NCBI RefSeq assembly: GCF_008974325.1
Contig: NZ_BKCG01000008.1
Coordinates: 1-64,000, forward strand
Direction: 5' to 3'
Length of the DNA stretch: 64,000 nt
DNA from: Patiriisocius marinus
GTDB lineage: Bacteria > Bacteroidota > Bacteroidia > Flavobacteriales > Flavobacteriaceae
A program made the position numbers and the translations under genes. Each line of letters opens with the position of its first letter. Position 1 is the first letter of the stretch. Below the pieces are notes generated by a model. That model had not been told where the DNA came from. It saw nothing but the letters and a program-made list of their open reading frames with translations, and did not search any database. Positions 45,861 through 55,093 of this stretch are shown one piece after another.

Positions 45861-46397
45861 TTATGTCCACTCTGGAATTTTACCTACTACACCTACATAA
45901 AATTTACGCAACTCCTTCTCGTCTTTTTCTAAATCACCTGTAGGATAAAAGGCATCACCTATACTCAAGGTTTTTTTTGGATAATCAAAACTAATTGGAA
46001 TGATAGGAACACCAGCTTTCATAGCAATATAGTAGTAACCAGTTTTCCAAGATTCTACTTTTTTTCGAGTTCCCTCAGGAGCAAGTGCCATTCTAAATTC
46101 TTTTTTACTATTTATTACATTAGCAATAGCTTCCACTTTATTTTCGGCTTTACCTCTATTTAAAGGGGCTCCACCCATCCATCTAAAATACCAACCAAAA
46201 GGCCATTTAAATAATTCCTTTTTTCCAACAAAGTTGATTTCAACATTTAAAATTCGGCGAGCTAATATGGATAAAATAAAATCAAAATAGCTAGTATGCG
46301 GGGCACAAATAAGCACCGCCTTTTTAATTGATCGATCAAAGTCACCATCAATTGTCCAACCTAAAACTTTATGATAAAAAAAACTTGTTATTCCCAT
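45861..46397 (-). CDS. PlsC-like acyltransferase
   Basis: A 178-residue short lysophospholipid acyltransferase domain: catalytic HxxxxD in CAPHTSYFDFIL, the FVGKKELFKWPF block, and the EGTR motif in LAPEGTRKKVE. It may acylate lysophosphatidate or an aminolipid precursor. It follows kdsB on the same strand, an envelope-related pairing. Confidence 0.85.
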   Translation of the reverse strand: MGITSFFYHKVLGWTIDGDFDRSIKKAVLICAPHTSYFDFILSILARRILNVEINFVGKKELFKWPFGWYFRWMGGAPLNRGKAENKVEAIANVINSKKEFRMALAPEGTRKKVESWKTGYYYIAMKAGVPIIPISFDYPKKTLSIGDAFYPTGDLEKDEKELRKFYVGVVGKIPEWT

Positions 46398-46466
46398 GTA
46401 CTGTACTAACTTTTATGTGTTCACTTTTATTTATAAAACAATGTAAAACTACCTGTTTAGTCCGTT

Positions 46467-47210
46467 TTAATTTGCAGTTTTATTACTTAAAAGTCTTTCA
46501 GCTTTTTCTAAATCTTCTGGAGTGTCAATTTCTACTCCTAGAATTGTAGTTTCGGCCATTTTAATATTTTTTCCGTATTCTAAATATCGAATACATTCAA
46601 TTTTTTCGGCAGCCTCTAGGGTTCCCATTGGTAATTTATAGAAATCTAAAATTGCTTGTTTTCTAAATGCGTATATACCTTTATGCTTGTAATAGGGCAC
46701 CTCCACTTGTTTATCTCTTTGATAAGGAATAGGAGATCTTGAAAAATACTGTGCAAAATTATTTTTATCTACAATTACTTTAACGGTATTTGGGTCATTT
46801 ATTTCATCCCAATCATTAATTCTCACCATTAAAGATGCGAGGTCAATTTTATCTGCATCTTCACCTTTAAAAACTTCTAAAACCTGCTCCAGAACTTCTC
46901 TATTTGTAAAAGGTTCATCACCCTGAACATTAACAACAATATCAATATCCATATTCTCCACGGCTTCAGCAATACGATCGCTTCCACATTCGTGTTCTTT
47001 TTTACTCATAATAGCTTTACCACCCTGAGCAGTAATTACATTATAGATGATATCACTATCAGTAACTACATATACTTCATCAAATAAATTAGTAGCAACA
47101 GTAGCCTCATAGGTTCTAACAATTACTGGGGTTCCGCCTAGCTCTTTCATTAGCTTTCCTGGAAATCTTGATGCAGCATAACGCGCGGGTATCATAGCAA
47201 TTATCTTCAC
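46467..47210 (-). CDS. kdsB: 3-deoxy-manno-octulosonate cytidylyltransferase
   Basis: A 247-residue protein with nucleotidyltransferase N-terminus [28 protein letters not shown] and the [10 protein letters not shown] block. It activates Kdo as CMP-Kdo for lipopolysaccharide inner core assembly. Full family length. Confidence 0.95.
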   Translation of the reverse strand: MKIIAMIPARYAASRFPGKLMKELGGTPVIVRTYEATVATNLFDEVYVVTDSDIIYNVITAQGGKAIMSKKEHECGSDRIAEAVENMDIDIVVNVQGDEPFTNREVLEQVLEVFKGEDADKIDLASLMVRINDWDEINDPNTVKVIVDKNNFAQYFSRSPIPYQRDKQVEVPYYKHKGIYAFRKQAILDFYKLPMGTLEAAEKIECIRYLEYGKNIKMAETTILGVEIDTPEDLEKAERLLSNKTAN

Positions 47211-47286
47211 TTTTTTTTGTTTTTAGAATATTTCGGAATTAAACAATCATAAGTTATGCCGAAATTTTAATTCATTAATATTTTGG

Positions 47287-48711
47287 CTATGCCTCAAAAA
47301 AATCTTCTTTGAAACCTATTAAATACAATCTTTTTTGTGCTCTTGTGATTGCTGTATAGAGCCATCTCAAATAGTCTTTATCTATTCCATTTGGTAAATA
47401 AGGTTGCTCTACAAAAACGTTCTCCCATTGTCCACCTTGGCTTTTATGGCAGGTGATAGCGTAAGAAAACTTAATTTGCAATGCATTAAAATATCGATTC
47501 TTTTTAACCGCTTGAAACTTTTTATATTTTGAAGTTTCGTGTTGATAATCTTCCATAACGGCTTGATACAATTTATTGGAATCTTCATAAGTTAACGATG
47601 GTGACTCAGATGACAATGTGTCTAACAGCAGTACTGTTTCAAATGCTTTCATTCTTGGATAATCTGCCATTTGCACTTTAACTTCAGCAAATCTAAAACC
47701 ATATAATTCTACAATTCTAAATAGCTCGAGTACTTCAATAATATCCCCATTTGCAATAAAACCAGCATCACTTTCTGCTGAGACCCAAAAATAATTGTTT
47801 TTAACCACCATTAAGCGGTCACCAGGAGAAAGTTCTTCCTCTTGGTATAAAATTCTACTTCTAATATTTTGATTATATAGGTTTGCTCTTTTATTTGAAC
47901 GTACTATAAATACTGTATCGTCCTGTTTATCATCATTATAATTTTCCTCTAGTGCATCCATAATTTCCATTCCGTCTGATGGACGAATTACATCTGGAAA
48001 AGTGATTCCACTAAATTTAAACCTATCGTATATTCCTTCGTTTAATACTTCACGAAGTCTAGTTGCATTAGTTAAAATTCCACTATCCTGTTGTTGCCTT
48101 ACAACTTCGTCTAATTCTAATTCAATACATTCTTTATCAAATTTCATTTCTAAAATTCGTGCATCGAGCGCAGGACTAACGTCTAGTTTAATTGGTGGTA
48201 ACTGTGCTGTATCTCCTATAAATAGAATTTTACAGTTATGACCACTATATACATATTGGATAAGGTCATCTAATAAAGAGCCATTTTCGAATAATTTAGC
48301 ATCTTGATTAACATCAGGAATCATTGAAGCTTCATCAACTATAAATAAGGTATTACGATGTTTATTTGTTTGAAGTGTAAAGCTAACTCCACCACCTTTT
48401 TTAGCTTTTGGGAAATATATTTTTTTATGAATAGTAAAAGCTTCTTTATTTGCATAATTACTAATTACTTTAGCTGCTCTTCCCGTAGGTGCCATTAACA
48501 CTGGGCTCATTTGAGCTTTCCATAGATTTTTAACAATTGTACCTGTAATTGTAGTTTTTCCTGTTCCAGCATATCCTTTGAGAAGAAATAGCTCATTTTT
48601 TTCCTTACTTAATAAAAATTTTGACAGTAATTGAAGCGCAATATCTTGTTTAAGTGTTGCATTATGAGGGAAATCGCTTTTTAAAACGCTGTAAAATTGT
48701 TTTATATCCAT
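47287..48711 (-). CDS. RecD2-like ATP-dependent DNA helicase
   Basis: A 474-residue superfamily 1 helicase of the RecD type: Walker A GYAGTGKTTITGT, Walker B TLFIVDEASMI, GDTAQLPPI, and C-terminal UvrD-like TCHKSQGGQWENVFVEQ. It lacks the long N-terminal region of full RecD2, as in other Bacteroidota homologues. Probably DNA repair. Divergent from the gene at 48836. Confidence 0.86.
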   Translation of the reverse strand: MDIKQFYSVLKSDFPHNATLKQDIALQLLSKFLLSKEKNELFLLKGYAGTGKTTITGTIVKNLWKAQMSPVLMAPTGRAAKVISNYANKEAFTIHKKIYFPKAKKGGGVSFTLQTNKHRNTLFIVDEASMIPDVNQDAKLFENGSLLDDLIQYVYSGHNCKILFIGDTAQLPPIKLDVSPALDARILEMKFDKECIELELDEVVRQQQDSGILTNATRLREVLNEGIYDRFKFSGITFPDVIRPSDGMEIMDALEENYNDDKQDDTVFIVRSNKRANLYNQNIRSRILYQEEELSPGDRLMVVKNNYFWVSAESDAGFIANGDIIEVLELFRIVELYGFRFAEVKVQMADYPRMKAFETVLLLDTLSSESPSLTYEDSNKLYQAVMEDYQHETSKYKKFQAVKKNRYFNALQIKFSYAITCHKSQGGQWENVFVEQPYLPNGIDKDYLRWLYTAITRAQKRLYLIGFKEDFFEA

Positions 48712-48786
48712 TTACACTACTTAAATTTATGGGTTAAAGATGCCATGATTTTTTTACAATATACTTTTACGAACAAAAAAAAATTG

Positions 48787-48794
48787 TAGATTTG
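48787..48794 (+). promoter_or_regulatory. -7 box TAGATTTG before the gene at 48836
   Basis: Exact TAnnTTTG match, 42 bp before the start codon. No clear -33. Confidence 0.4.
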
Positions 48795-48835
48795 CGAGAG
48801 ACCATTATAAACTAAAAACTTAAACTTTCAAGATA

Positions 48836-49510
48836 ATGAAACTAATTATTCAGCTCGTATTATGGGTATTAATCGCATTTTTAGCTTGGCAACTTTATAG
48901 TTCCATTATTGGACCGGTAAAGTTTAACGAGAAACGTGATGCTCGTTATGCAAAAGTAATCGATAATTTGAAAGATATTCGCTCTGCCGAATTAGCTTTT
49001 AAAGAAATTAACGGAAAATTCACAGGAAGTTTTGACAGTTTAATTCGTTTTATTGATACTGCTCAATTTGCAAGAGTACAACGTAGAGATACATTCTACG
49101 CAGATGAGAAGAAAAACAGAGCTTTTGGACTTGATGCTAAAACTGGTGGGTATATTTTAGAGGAAACTTTAATTGACACGTTAGGTTTTACTCCTATTAA
49201 AGATTCACTTTACGGTGGAACTGATCGTTACAAAAGAATGATGAAAATTCCAGTTGAAGGAGTTGATGCTGAATTCGAATTGAAAGCTGGTGTTGTAATC
49301 AAAAATGATGATCCTTACTCAGCATTCGAAGCAAAGGTTGCTAAAGATGTAATTCTTGGTGACTTAGATAAAGACTTACTTTCTCAAGAGAAGATGGTTG
49401 TCTCTGTTGAGGGAGTTAACGGAAAATATATTAAAGTAGGATCGTTAGAAACTGTAGACACTTCAGGTAACTGGCCTAAAATTTATGACGCACCTAAGCA
49501 AGACAAATAG
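48836..49510 (+). CDS. Conserved membrane-anchored protein of unknown function
   Basis: A 224-residue protein with one N-terminal transmembrane helix (about 4-24) and a soluble remainder that starts with a charged helix KFNEKRDARYAKVIDNLKDI, reminiscent of a pilin-like arrangement. No motif allows a function call. Its last codons overlap the DUF3822 gene by 26 bp, so the two and rsmD form a tight operon. Confidence 0.7.
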   Translation: MKLIIQLVLWVLIAFLAWQLYSSIIGPVKFNEKRDARYAKVIDNLKDIRSAELAFKEINGKFTGSFDSLIRFIDTAQFARVQRRDTFYADEKKNRAFGLDAKTGGYILEETLIDTLGFTPIKDSLYGGTDRYKRMMKIPVEGVDAEFELKAGVVIKNDDPYSAFEAKVAKDVILGDLDKDLLSQEKMVVSVEGVNGKYIKVGSLETVDTSGNWPKIYDAPKQDK

Positions 49511-50303
49511 TCAACAACATATCATTAAAAGTCTGTCCGTTCAAATTTCTTTGATCGGACATTCTTTTTTAGTGAAAGATGTTAGTTTAAACACCGTGCT
49601 TTTTTCGCATACCGCTACTTTTAGTAACGCCACATCACCTGATGAAGCTCTTATAGCACTAACAACAACCATTGCCAAATTTCCTGAATTACAAGGCTCT
49701 TTTGATTCGGTAACTGTTGTACATCAAAACGATTTAATTACCGTTGTACCTCAAGCACTTTTTGATGAAAATGAAGCTGCTAATTATTTAAAATTTAATA
49801 CTAAAATACTCCCCACAGATTTCATAGCATTTGATGTTATCACAAATCAAGAAATTGTTGTTGTTTATGTTCCTTACATCAATATCAATAATTACATATT
49901 TGACACTTATGGGTCATTTAAATATTACCACTCCTCTACTATAGCTATCGAAGATTCCATAAAATCATCTAGCTTTAAGAAAGAAACTACTGTATTTATT
50001 GATGTTGCTAAAGACATTTTTTTCTGCACAGTAATATTTAAAGGTAAGCTTCAATTACACAATGTGTACTCTTACAAAACAAGTGAAGATTTTATATATT
50101 ATATTTTATTCTGTTTTGAACAGTTACAATTAGACCCTAATGAAACACCAATAGTACTTAGTGGAGCTATCTCAAAAGAAGTTGATTTGTTTACAATACT
50201 TTTTAAGTACATTAGACACATTACCTTTGCAGAGCTTTCTATGTTGAATACCATTTCAAATAAAGCTTATACTTACTACTTATTATCTAAAGCAACCAAA
50301 TGA
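49485..50303 (+). CDS. DUF3822 family protein
   Basis: A 272-residue Bacteroidota protein with an actin-like (ASKHA) strand pattern, e.g. TVFIDVAKDIFFCTVIFKGK. Function unknown; usually encoded next to rsmD, as here, where the stop overlaps the rsmD start in ATGA. Confidence 0.75.
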   Translation: MTHLSKTNSQQHIIKSLSVQISLIGHSFLVKDVSLNTVLFSHTATFSNATSPDEALIALTTTIAKFPELQGSFDSVTVVHQNDLITVVPQALFDENEAANYLKFNTKILPTDFIAFDVITNQEIVVVYVPYININNYIFDTYGSFKYYHSSTIAIEDSIKSSSFKKETTVFIDVAKDIFFCTVIFKGKLQLHNVYSYKTSEDFIYYILFCFEQLQLDPNETPIVLSGAISKEVDLFTILFKYIRHITFAELSMLNTISNKAYTYYLLSKATK

Positions 50304-50836
50304 GAATTATATCAGGAACGTATAAAGGCAAAAGATTAACAGCACCAAAATCACTACCTGTTAGACCAACAACAGATTTTGCCAAAGAGGCATTATTTAA
50401 TATATTAAATAATAATATCCATTTTAGCGAATCGTCACTGTTAGACTTGTTTTCGGGTACGGGAAACATTAGTTATGAGTTTGGATCTAGAGGTTGTCCT
50501 CAAATTACAGCGGTAGACAGTCATTATGGCTGTATTAAATACATTTCGCAAATTTCCGAAGAATTAAACTTTAATATTCAAACTGTAAAAGCAGATTGTT
50601 TTAAATATTTAAAAACTAGCCGCGGTGCTAGCTTCGATATTATTTTTGCAGATCCTCCATATAATTTTACCGTAGAGCAATTAGAAGAATTAGTGACTTC
50701 AAGTATTGAAAATGGTTTTCTAAAAACTGATGGTCAAGTTATAATAGAACATACAAAACATTTAAACCTATCTAGTATTAAAGGCTTTACAGAAGCTAGA
50801 AGGTATGGTGGTTCAGTTTTTAGCTTTTTTAGTTAA
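50300..50836 (+). CDS. rsmD: 16S rRNA (guanine966-N2)-methyltransferase RsmD
   Basis: A 178-residue SAM-dependent methyltransferase with N-terminal RIISGTYKGKRL, SAM loop DLFSGTGNISYEFGSRG and catalytic DPPY in IIFADPPYNF. It methylates 16S rRNA in the small-subunit head. Translationally coupled to the DUF3822 gene. Confidence 0.93.
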   Translation: MRIISGTYKGKRLTAPKSLPVRPTTDFAKEALFNILNNNIHFSESSLLDLFSGTGNISYEFGSRGCPQITAVDSHYGCIKYISQISEELNFNIQTVKADCFKYLKTSRGASFDIIFADPPYNFTVEQLEELVTSSIENGFLKTDGQVIIEHTKHLNLSSIKGFTEARRYGGSVFSFFS

Positions 50837-50937
50837 ATAATTCATTATTTTGTTTAAATTTACGTAGGAAAGACTCAACGTCGCTACTTGTAAGCTAAAG
50901 ATTTATCTTTCTTACTTAAATTTTCAACCTATTACCA

Positions 50938-51369
50938 ATGAGATCCCCCCTATTAGAGACTATTAATTTAGACTTTGTCAAACTTGAAATTTATGATGAA
51001 TATATTGTGACAACCGTTCACGAAGGGGTACTTTTTGATCACAAAAAACTAGACGAAGTACATAAAGTATTTGACAAGTATTTTAAACATAAACCTTTCG
51101 GTTATATTTCAAATAGAGTATTTGATTACACAGTAAATCCTACTAGTTTTATATATTCATTACAATATGAAAACTTAGTCGGTACCGCTATAGTTTGTTA
51201 TAATGATAAATCATACAGAAACGCCCAATTTGAAAGTACGTTGCATAACTGTTTAATTGAAATTTTTCACATCGAGTCTAAAGCCTTAGAGTGGATTTCG
51301 ACTCAATTAGAGTCTTTTAAAAAAAAGCAGGCCTATAAGCCGGGTTCTGTTCAATCTAAGTTATCCTAG
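50938..51369 (+). CDS. STAS/SpoIIAA-like conserved protein overlapping rnpB
   Basis: A 143-residue paralogue of the protein at 34523-34885 (shared PFGYISNRVFDYTVNP block and terminal ALEWIS helix). Its last 14 or so codons (QAYKPGSVQSKLS) lie antisense over the 3' end of rnpB, while the paralogue stops before this tail. The preceding Lys codons correspond to the rnpB terminator T-run. Function unknown. Confidence 0.68.
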   Translation: MRSPLLETINLDFVKLEIYDEYIVTTVHEGVLFDHKKLDEVHKVFDKYFKHKPFGYISNRVFDYTVNPTSFIYSLQYENLVGTAIVCYNDKSYRNAQFESTLHNCLIEIFHIESKALEWISTQLESFKKKQAYKPGSVQSKLS

Positions 51370-51640
51370 AAATTCCTTACCATTTATCTAGATAGTACGT
51401 TACCGCACTATTCAATCTGCCTACCCTCCAACACGGGCGGGAACCCTTAGCGCTGGTTTACGTGGCATTTCACCGCATAGAGTTTACCTGGTTTCACTAC
51501 AGCATTACCTGTACATACTTTCTGTTGCACTTGTCCTATCTTAAAACAAGTTTAAGACGACGGCCGTTAGCCGCTATGCTTCCCTATGGTGCCCGGACTT
51601 TCCTCCCCCAATTAAAATTGGCGACGGTAAGGCGGCCTGC
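51327..51640 (-). ncRNA. rnpB: RNase P RNA (bacterial type A)
   Basis: On the minus strand, the conserved GGAGGAAAGTCCGGGC block near the 5' end and ACAGAACCCGGCTTATAGGC near the 3' end are diagnostic. The ends pair as stem P1 (GCAGGCC with GGCCTGC). A T-run follows the 3' end as terminator. A TACATTTG -7 box lies just upstream at 51646-51653. Catalytic RNA that matures tRNA 5' ends. The total length of about 315 nt is compact. Confidence 0.93.
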
Positions 51641-51645
51641 TGCGG

Positions 51646-51653
51646 CAAATGTA
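51646..51653 (-). promoter_or_regulatory. -7 box of rnpB
   Basis: TACATTTG on the minus strand, exact TAnnTTTG match, placing the start about five bases further at the P1 stem. Confidence 0.6.
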
Positions 51654-51719
51654 CCTTTAATGTTAATAAATAGCGATAAATACGAAGCCGAAATTTTAAT
51701 AATTAATACCCCACATTAG

Positions 51720-51727
51720 TATATTTG
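51720..51727 (+). promoter_or_regulatory. -7 box of dnaX
   Basis: TATATTTG, exact match, 23 bp before the dnaX start codon; no clear -33. Confidence 0.45.
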
Positions 51728-51750
51728 CTGTAACAGCTATTATTCAATTT

Positions 51751-52827
51751 ATGGAACCTTTTATAGTATCAGCCAGAAAGTACAGACCCCTCGTTTTTAA
51801 GGACGTAGTGGGACAACAGGCTATAACTAATACTTTAGAAAACGCCATAGAAAGTAATCATTTAGCGCAAGCATTATTGTTTACAGGGCCAAGAGGTGTG
51901 GGTAAAACAACCTGTGCTCGAATTTTAGCAAAGAAAATAAATCAGGATGGTACAGATCAAACTGATGAAGATTTTGCATTTAATATTTTTGAATTAGATG
52001 CTGCTTCTAATAACTCTGTAGATGATATTAGAAATCTGACTGACCAAGTTAGAATTCCACCACAAGTAGGAAAATACAAAGTATATATTATTGATGAGGT
52101 ACACATGTTGTCATCATCAGCATTTAATGCATTTCTAAAAACTCTAGAAGAACCACCTAAACACGCCATATTTATACTTGCAACAACTGAGAAACATAAG
52201 ATTATACCAACTATACTTTCTCGTTGTCAAATATTCGATTTTAAACGAATTACAGTAAAAGACATTAAAGAACATCTTCACGATGTTGCAAAACAAGAAG
52301 GTATTGAAGCTGAAGATGACGCATTACACGTTATCGCTCAAAAAGCAGATGGTGCATTAAGAGATGCACTTTCAATATTTGACCGTGTGGTTAGTTTTTC
52401 AGGTAAAAACCTTACCCGAAAAGCAGTTACAGAAAACCTGAACGTATTAGATTACACTTACTACTTTGCGATAACCGATTTATTTCTTGCAAATGATATC
52501 CCTAAAATACTATTAGCTTATGACACCATTTTATCTAAGGGGTTTGATGGGCACCATTTTGTTATGGGTCTAGCATCACACTTTAGAGATATAATGGTTT
52601 GTCAAAACCAAGTTACCATTCAACTACTTGAAGTAGGTGAACAAGTTAAGGCAATGTACTTTGAACAATCGCAAAAATGTGACCGAGACTTTTTATTGGA
52701 AGGTATTGAACTAGCTAACAATTGTGACTTAAAGTACAAAACATCACAAAACCAACGCTTACTCGTAGAGTTATGCTTAATGCAATTAGCTTCGCTTACT
52801 GCTAAAAAAAAAACTCCAGTAGCATAG
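51751..52827 (+). CDS. dnaX: DNA polymerase III subunit gamma (dnaX, zero-frame product)
   Basis: A 358-residue clamp-loader ATPase: Walker A GPRGVGKTT (46-54), Walker B YIIDEVHML, sensor 1 FILATTEKHKI, and SRC motif in LSRCQIFDF. The Cys4 zinc module found in other DnaX proteins is absent, as I recall for flavobacterial forms. The frame ends AKKKTPVA just after a run of ten A (52804-52813). The tau-specific part continues in the -1 frame up to 53543, so full-length tau needs frameshifting or slippage. Confidence 0.92.
   Translation: MEPFIVSARKYRPLVFKDVVGQQAITNTLENAIESNHLAQALLFTGPRGVGKTTCARILAKKINQDGTDQTDEDFAFNIFELDAASNNSVDDIRNLTDQVRIPPQVGKYKVYIIDEVHMLSSSAFNAFLKTLEEPPKHAIFILATTEKHKIIPTILSRCQIFDFKRITVKDIKEHLHDVAKQEGIEAEDDALHVIAQKADGALRDALSIFDRVVSFSGKNLTRKAVTENLNVLDYTYYFAITDLFLANDIPKILLAYDTILSKGFDGHHFVMGLASHFRDIMVCQNQVTIQLLEVGEQVKAMYFEQSQKCDRDFLLEGIELANNCDLKYKTSQNQRLLVELCLMQLASLTAKKKTPVA
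52804..52813 (+). other. Ten-A slippery run in dnaX
   Basis: GCT AAA AAA AAA ACT in the zero frame; moving to the -1 frame here opens 244 codons. A small GGAG-aca-CTCC hairpin follows about 10 bp after the run. The arrangement resembles slippage sites known in Thermus and E. coli dnaX, but a sequencing error in the homopolymer is possible. Confidence 0.6.
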
Positions 52828-53543
52828 GAGACACTCCATTTATACTTCCACCATCACATTTTAATGACGTTACTCCTATTTCTCCTCCTGAAATATTAGA
52901 TATCGAAAAGAGTGAACAACCATCAGGTTACACTAGTGCAATTAACAAAGAAAGTACTGAACCAAACACTCATGTAATAGCTAAAACCGAAGTAACCGAT
53001 AAACAAACTACAACAAAAACTGAAAGTCCTGCTGAAGTCTCTCAACAAAAAAAGGCTCCAGAAATAAATATACCTAGACGGGAAAGACAAGTATCTGCGC
53101 TATCATTAAAAAGTATTGTTGCTAAAAAGAAACTCAAACTAGAGCAAGAAGCAAACGAACCAGACGTTGAAAATTTACCTACTAATCCATTTACAGAAGC
53201 CGAAATGCTTGAAGGATGGAAAGAATTTACCGAAATAGTAGCAAAAGAAGGAAAACATATTCTTCACTCTCATTTAAGGATGGGCACTCCAAAATTAGAA
53301 GGAAACTTAATTCATTTAGTTTTTCCTAACGAGACTATTAAAATAGAAATGGAACGCGAAAAGTATGAGTTACTTCAGTTTTTGCGTAAAAAACTTCAAA
53401 ATTATGATGTAGATCTCTCTATCGAAGTAGATGAAAAAGAGATGAAACGTTATGCTTATACCACTAAAGAAAAATACGAAAAATTAGTAGCGATAAACCC
53501 GCTACTTGAAGAACTTCGAAAAACATTCGACTTAGATATTTAA
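52812..53543 (+). CDS. dnaX: DNA polymerase III tau-specific C-terminal region (dnaX, -1 frame)
   Basis: Open -1 frame from the A-run to a stop at 53543. It starts NSSSIGDTPFILPPSHF, which fits flavobacterial DnaX directly after the ATPase part, then has a Thr/Glu-rich linker, LSLKSIVAKKKLKLEQ, and the tau C-terminal domain from about 53190 (LEGWKEFTEIVAKEGK, ending ELRKTFDLDI). This part would bind the polymerase alpha subunit. It has no start codon of its own near its beginning; the first ATG is at 53205. Confidence 0.8.
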   Translation, partial: NSSSIGDTPFILPPSHFNDVTPISPPEILDIEKSEQPSGYTSAINKESTEPNTHVIAKTEVTDKQTTTKTESPAEVSQQKKAPEINIPRRERQVSALSLKSIVAKKKLKLEQEANEPDVENLPTNPFTEAEMLEGWKEFTEIVAKEGKHILHSHLRMGTPKLEGNLIHLVFPNETIKIEMEREKYELLQFLRKKLQNYDVDLSIEVDEKEMKRYAYTTKEKYEKLVAINPLLEELRKTFDLDI

Positions 53544-53544
53544 A

Positions 53545-54159
53545 ATGAAAGCACAAGACGACACTTCAGTAATAAAAATGTTAGGATTAAAATTACCTAC
53601 AGATCCACGTTGGGTAAATATTGTCGAAAAAAATATTGAAGAAATCCTTACAGATCACGCTTACTGTGAGCAGAAAGCAACTTCAACAGCTATTTCACTT
53701 ATAGTTTCATTTCCGGAATATTCTGACTTAGTTCAAGAAATGGTGAAACTTGTAAAAGAAGAAATAAGCCATTTCAAGCTAGTACACGATAAAATTTTAG
53801 AACGTGGTTGGACAATGGGGCGCGATCGTAAAGATGAATATGTGCTTGCCTTATTGAAATTCTTCCCAAAAGGTGGAAGTCGAACTACTCAGCTAGTACA
53901 TCGCTTATTATTAGCCGCACTCATTGAAGCTAGAAGCTGTGAACGTTTCAGATTACTGAGCGAACAACTTGAAGATCAAGAACTAGCAACTTTTTATCGT
54001 AATTTGATGATTAGTGAAGCAGGACATTATACAATGTTTTTAGGATTTGCAAGACAATACGGTGACCGCCAAGAAGTGGATCAAAAATGGCAACAATTAT
54101 TAGAATTTGAAGCCGAAGTAATGTCTAATTTAAGTACTGGCGGCAGTATTCACGGATAA
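53545..54159 (+). CDS. miaE: tRNA-(ms2io6A)-hydroxylase MiaE
   Basis: A 204-residue ferritin-like diiron enzyme with the ligand pattern EEISHFKLVHDK (ExxH) and SEAGHYTMF (ExxH). It hydroxylates the isopentenyl group at position 37 of tRNAs. Begins 1 bp after the dnaX stop. Confidence 0.9.
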   Translation: MKAQDDTSVIKMLGLKLPTDPRWVNIVEKNIEEILTDHAYCEQKATSTAISLIVSFPEYSDLVQEMVKLVKEEISHFKLVHDKILERGWTMGRDRKDEYVLALLKFFPKGGSRTTQLVHRLLLAALIEARSCERFRLLSEQLEDQELATFYRNLMISEAGHYTMFLGFARQYGDRQEVDQKWQQLLEFEAEVMSNLSTGGSIHG

Positions 54160-54180
54160 AACAAGCGCTACCTTTCGTAC

Positions 54181-55092
54181 TTATTTCACTAACAAATCTC
54201 TTGCTTTTTGTTCATTGTAAAGGCTTTTTACAATACCATCTGCTAAACCAATTTTTGGTACATAAATGTTTTTAGCTTTTGACCATTTCATTGCAGATAA
54301 ATATATTCTTGTTGCCGGCACAATCACATCTGCCCTATCAGGGTTCATTTGCATTTCAAAAATACGCTCGTGATATGTCAATGATTTAACCTCTTCATAG
54401 AAATTAGCTAGAAAAAAATAACTTAAAGGCTTCCCAACCTTTTTCTCACTAAATCGATATATACTATTTATATTTCCACCAGAACCAATTACTTCAATTT
54501 TGTCGTAATCCTTAGTGTTTTCAACTATCCAAGACTTAACATCGTTCCAGATAGACTCTTTAACCATATCATTGATTATACGAACAGTTCCTAATTTAAA
54601 AGAACGTGAAGTTATAGTATTACCATTTGCAAATACCGTAAACTCTGTACTTCCACCACCTACATCAACATAAAGAAATACTTTGTTATCTTGTATTAAA
54701 TGGTTCAAATCTGTAGTAGCTATAATTGCAGCTTCATCATTTCCATCTATAATTTGGATATCAATACCAGTAGCATCAAAAAGCTTTTTTGCAACTTGAA
54801 TTCCGTTTTCAGCTTCACGCATTGCGCTTGTAGCACAAGCACGGTATTTTTTTATTTTATGATTTTTCATTATGAGGCTATATGCTTTCATAGCATCTTT
54901 CATACGCTCATAATTAACATCTGAAATTTTACCTTCAAGGAAAACATCTGCCCCTAATCGAATAGGCAATCTCACTAAAGATGTTTTTTTAAATTGCGGC
55001 GCATATCCTTCCTTCTCAATAACCGTAGCTATTAATAATCTAATGGCATTTGATCCTATGTCAATTGCCGCATATTTATTGATTTTTAACAC
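54181..55092 (-). CDS. Ppx/GppA phosphatase family protein
   Basis: A 303-residue ASKHA-fold exopolyphosphatase-like protein: YAAIDIGSNAIRLLIA phosphate-1 loop and YVDVGGGSTEFTVF phosphate-2 loop. Shorter than E. coli Ppx because it lacks the C-terminal HD-like domain. It is adjacent to ppk1 (1 bp gap), which supports polyphosphate or pppGpp hydrolysis. Confidence 0.9.
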   Translation of the reverse strand: MLKINKYAAIDIGSNAIRLLIATVIEKEGYAPQFKKTSLVRLPIRLGADVFLEGKISDVNYERMKDAMKAYSLIMKNHKIKKYRACATSAMREAENGIQVAKKLFDATGIDIQIIDGNDEAAIIATTDLNHLIQDNKVFLYVDVGGGSTEFTVFANGNTITSRSFKLGTVRIINDMVKESIWNDVKSWIVENTKDYDKIEVIGSGGNINSIYRFSEKKVGKPLSYFFLANFYEEVKSLTYHERIFEMQMNPDRADVIVPATRIYLSAMKWSKAKNIYVPKIGLADGIVKSLYNEQKARDLLVK

Positions 55093-55093
55093 G

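Noticed and set aside
51462-51719. Open frame of 85 codons rich in Arg and Pro
   Set aside because: It lies antisense over rnpB; such spurious frames opposite RNase P RNA are common, and conserved RNA motifs explain the sequence.
53205-53543. Separate gene of 112 residues
   Set aside because: Its frame is open far upstream to the dnaX A-run and its sequence is the tau C-terminal domain, so it is part of dnaX.
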